Shown piece by piece: positions 5,282-7,719 of a stretch of 7,719 bases of DNA. Location of the stretch: assembly GCA_013696425.1 (NCBI GenBank), contig JACCYP010000197.1, forward strand, positions 1-7,719, written 5' to 3'. Numbering within the stretch: position 1 is the stretch's first letter; each line of letters opens with the position of its first letter. The notes below the pieces were generated by a model. That model was not told the origin of the DNA. It saw nothing but the letters and a program-made list of their open reading frames with translations, and searched no databases. The DNA comes from Thermoleophilaceae bacterium (GTDB lineage Bacteria > Actinomycetota > Thermoleophilia > Solirubrobacterales > Thermoleophilaceae). Made by a program: the position numbers and the translations under genes.

Positions 5282-7396
5282 TTGCTTCGCGTGGCCGTAC
5301 TCACATCGCTCGCCGCCGTGGCGTTCCCGGCTGCCGCCGGGGCAGAGCCATGGTCGTTCGTCAAGACCCAGACGGACCAGCTCGGCGTGCCCGGATACGT
5401 CGCCGGGGGGCAGCTCACGCCCGAGGGCAACATCTACACCGAGATCGCCGAGATGGGCTGGAACCACGGGCGCTCGCTGCGCCGCTGGAACCAGCCGCTG
5501 CGCACGCTCGATAATGGCCGCTGGCCGGTGTTCTCCTCCTCCGATACGGCCGATGGCGTGCGCTACCGGCTCGAGGTCGTGGCCACCGAGGCGAGCGGCG
5601 CGCCGTACGCCTTCGCGCGCGTGAGGATGACCAACACGACGCGCGCGGCCCAGACGGCGCGGTGGGGCGCCCGCCTCTCCTGGTCGGAGGGCGAGCGCAA
5701 GGGCGAGCTGCGTCGGTTCCGCTTCCTGCGCCCGGCCACCCCGGTCCAGGCCGGGCTCTACAACCAGCCGGGAGTGCCCGAGCCGCGCTCGGAGTCCCAT
5801 TCCGAGAAGAACGGCGTGATCTCGCGCGCCGACGCCGGACCGGTGGCACGCGTCCCCCGCGCCTCCTCCGGTCCGCCGGACCGGCCATCTTGGAAACGCC
5901 GGCTCGGGCCGGGGCGGTCGGACACGCTCGAGTTCTCGATGCCGCTCGCCAGGGTCGCCGCCTACGCCCCGGTCGGCGACTTCGAGACCGCCCGCAGGCG
6001 GGCCGTCGGCTCGCTGCAGACCGTGGTCGGGCGCTCCATGCGCGTGGACATCCCCGAGCCCGCGGTCGAGGACGCCTACTACGCGTCGCTCGTGAACATG
6101 CTCGTGCCGCGCTACCGCACCGAGTCGGGCCAGTGGGTGCAGACGGTGAACAAGCTCCAGTACCACGCGTTCTGGCTGCGCGACGCGGCGATCATGACCT
6201 ACGCGTTCGACCTCGTGGGCCTGCGCGACATCGCCGCCGAGAACCTCGCCTTCTTCGAGACCTGGCAGCGCCCCGACGGGCTGTTCATCTCCCGCCCCGA
6301 GCAGTACGACGGCTTCGGCCAGGCGCTGTGGGCCTATGCCGAGCACGTGCGCATCACCGGCGATTCCGCGCTCGCGAAGCAGGTGCTGCCGCGCGTCGGG
6401 CGCGCGATGAGCTGGCTCGAGCAGACACGGCGGCCCGATCCGTTCGGGCTGCTGCCGGTCGCCGACCTCCAGGACAACGAGCTGGTTCGCGGCCATCTGG
6501 CCGGCGACAACTTCTGGGCGCTCGCCGGCGCTCGCGGCGCTGTCGACATCGCGCGCGCCGCGGGCTCCGAGGACGCGGCAGCCCGGTTCCAGAAGGAGGC
6601 CGACAGCCTTCAGGCCTCGATCGCGGCCCGCCTATCCCCTGGCCTCGCCGTGGAACCGCGCCTCGACGGCGAGGGCGGCCAGGACTGGGGCAACCTGTGG
6701 GCGGTCTACCCCACCGGCGTGCTCGAACCGCGCGATCCCCGCGTGAGCGCGACGCTCGACGCCGTGCGCAAGGACTTCCGCGAGGGGATCGCGACTTATC
6801 GGGATAGGCGCCAGCTGCACCACTACCTCGGCTTCCGCGTATTCCAAACCGAGCTGCTGCGTGGCGAGCAGAAGAAGGTCACGCGCGGTCTCTACGACTC
6901 GCTCGCCCACACCACCGCCTCCTACGGCGGCTTCGAGGCCGGCATCCTCGTCGATGGCTCGCGCGCGGTCGACGACAACATGACCCCGCACGGCTGGTGG
7001 GCCGCAGAGTACGTGACGCTCATCCGCAACATGCTCGTGCGCGAGGACTCCCAGGGCATCGCGCTCGGCTCGGCGATCGCTCCGCGCTGGCTCGAGCCCG
7101 GCCGCTCCACCGCAGTGTCCGGCGCGCCCACCACGCGCGGCCCGGTGTCGTTCCGCCTGACGGCGACCCGCGACGGTGCGCGGCTGAAATGGAGAGGGCC
7201 TTCCGGTGTCGGCATCCGCCTCGTGGTACCCGCGGGCGTGAGCAACGTGAAGGCGAAGGGACTCACCGCCGACGGCAGCTCGATCGGCCTGCCCGCCCCG
7301 TCCGGCACGCTCGCCATCGAATGGAAGCGCCGCGGCGGGGTCTACGACCACGACGCGGCGGTCGAGAAGCTGAAGCGCTCCTACGGCGTGAAGTAG
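5282..7396 (+). CDS. Secreted six-hairpin (alpha/alpha-toroid) glycosidase-like protein, family not assigned
   Basis: The product is about 704 residues from the TTG at 5282, or 701 from the GTG at 5291. I prefer TTG because it gives an Sec signal peptide with a basic n-region (MLR), a hydrophobic core and an AGA|EP cleavage site after residue 21. The frame is open far upstream through murA antisense, but that part is not coding; the first in-frame ATG (about 5453) would lose the signal. Residues 25-250 look like a beta-rich N-terminal domain, 255-590 like an alpha-helical toroid, and 590-704 like a beta-sandwich cap. Glycosidase-like motifs are HAFWLRDAA (295-303), YDGFGQALWAYAEH (342-355), DNFWALAG (409-416), DWGNLWAVYPTG (468-479), HTTASYGGFEAG (543-554) and DDNMTPHGWWAAEYV (564-578), then PRWLEPG (601-607). 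They recall GH15, GH63 and GH78 folds, but I cannot choose a family, substrate or catalytic pair. No membrane anchor or sorting signal is seen at the C-terminus. Confidence 0.8.
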   Translation: MLRVAVLTSLAAVAFPAAAGAEPWSFVKTQTDQLGVPGYVAGGQLTPEGNIYTEIAEMGWNHGRSLRRWNQPLRTLDNGRWPVFSSSDTADGVRYRLEVVATEASGAPYAFARVRMTNTTRAAQTARWGARLSWSEGERKGELRRFRFLRPATPVQAGLYNQPGVPEPRSESHSEKNGVISRADAGPVARVPRASSGPPDRPSWKRRLGPGRSDTLEFSMPLARVAAYAPVGDFETARRRAVGSLQTVVGRSMRVDIPEPAVEDAYYASLVNMLVPRYRTESGQWVQTVNKLQYHAFWLRDAAIMTYAFDLVGLRDIAAENLAFFETWQRPDGLFISRPEQYDGFGQALWAYAEHVRITGDSALAKQVLPRVGRAMSWLEQTRRPDPFGLLPVADLQDNELVRGHLAGDNFWALAGARGAVDIARAAGSEDAAARFQKEADSLQASIAARLSPGLAVEPRLDGEGGQDWGNLWAVYPTGVLEPRDPRVSATLDAVRKDFREGIATYRDRRQLHHYLGFRVFQTELLRGEQKKVTRGLYDSLAHTTASYGGFEAGILVDGSRAVDDNMTPHGWWAAEYVTLIRNMLVREDSQGIALGSAIAPRWLEPGRSTAVSGAPTTRGPVSFRLTATRDGARLKWRGPSGVGIRLVVPAGVSNVKAKGLTADGSSIGLPAPSGTLAIEWKRRGGVYDHDAAVEKLKRSYGVK

Positions 7397-7407
7397 CTTC
7401 CGTCCCG

Positions 7408-7719
7408 ATGCCCATCGAGGTCACACGCGAGCGCGCCTGGGAGCTCTTCTGCGAGTGGACCGAGTCCGAGTCGCTGCGCAAGCACGTGCTCGGTGTCGAG
7501 GCGGCGATGGTGGCCTACGCCGAGAAGTGGGACGAGGACACCGAGCTGTGGGCCGCCACCGGGATCCTCCACGACCTCGACTACGAGAAGCACCCCGATC
7601 TCGAGACCGGCCACCCGCGCATCGCGCTCGCCGAGCTCGAGAAGCTCGATTACCCGCCGGAGCTGATCGACGCTGTCGCGGGCCACGCACCCTTCCTCGG
7701 CGTGCCCCGCGAGTCGCGG
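7408..7719 (+). CDS. HD-superfamily phosphohydrolase-like protein (3' end cut by window edge)
   Basis: An ATG at 7408 opens a frame that runs without a stop through the last base (104 codons). It starts MPIEVTRERAWELFCEWTES. The HD-type metal-binding residues are visible: His26 in LRKHVLGVE (23-31), the His55-Asp56 doublet in ATGILHDLDYEKHPD (50-64), a downstream His69, and His93 in AVAGHAPFLG (89-98). This arrangement resembles small predicted HD hydrolases of the HDIG-related type, which are usually about 180-200 residues; the substrate is unknown. The gene begins 11 nt after the glycosidase-like gene on the same strand, so co-transcription is likely, but no good ribosome-binding site is visible and no functional link is evident. 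Codon use matches its neighbours. Confidence 0.85.
   Translation, partial: MPIEVTRERAWELFCEWTESESLRKHVLGVEAAMVAYAEKWDEDTELWAATGILHDLDYEKHPDLETGHPRIALAELEKLDYPPELIDAVAGHAPFLGVPRESR

Noticed and set aside
5221..5433. N-terminal extension of murA to 505 residues
   Set aside because: The added residues resemble no MurA N-terminus and overlap the divergent signal-peptide coding region; the family start MDKFVIEGG is at 5220.
4733..6496. 587-codon minus-strand open frame across murA and the glycosidase-like gene
   Set aside because: It is out of frame with murA, antisense to the secreted protein, and of low-complexity composition typical of shadow frames.
7397..7407. Terminator or promoter between the glycosidase-like and HD genes
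   Set aside because: The 11-nt gap has no inverted repeat, T-run or promoter-like hexamer.

Overview
The window is GC-rich (GC dominates third codon positions), tightly packed bacterial chromosome that looks actinobacterial. It carries a short-form HisG (208 aa) with a separate HisZ, whereas the well-studied Actinomycetia (Streptomyces, Mycobacterium) use a long HisG without HisZ. Together with the GC content and possibly leaderless divergent genes, this makes a deep actinobacterial lineage such as Thermoleophilia my best guess. That is an inference; there is no rRNA or other taxonomic marker here.

The left two thirds (1-5220) is one minus-strand run of six genes, in transcription order murA - hisZ - hisG - hisD - hisB - hisH (cut by the left edge). 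The gaps are murA/hisZ 9 nt, hisZ/hisG ATGA overlap, hisG/hisD 52 nt, hisD/hisB ATGA overlap and hisB/hisH GTGA overlap. It therefore looks like one transcription unit in which the first enzyme of peptidoglycan precursor synthesis leads a histidine cluster. HisZ and HisG make the first pathway intermediate; HisH (with an unseen HisF) and HisB act in the middle; HisD does the last two oxidations. hisC is absent from its frequent place between hisD and hisB, and hisA, hisF and hisI/E are not in the window.

A 61-bp divergent spacer (5221-5281) separates murA from a plus-strand pair. The first gene (about 5282-7396) encodes a secreted, roughly 700-residue protein with a signal peptide and the hallmarks of an (alpha/alpha)6 six-hairpin glycosidase; I cannot place it in a numbered family. 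Eleven bases later begins an HD-superfamily phosphohydrolase gene, cut by the right edge.

The most notable points are: (1) MurA carries Asp instead of Cys at the fosfomycin-reactive active-site position (residue 117), which predicts natural fosfomycin resistance; (2) the unassigned secreted glycosidase-like protein sits divergently beside murA and probably starts at TTG or GTG; (3) murA heads a his operon. I found no RNA genes, mobile elements, CRISPR arrays or convincing terminators.
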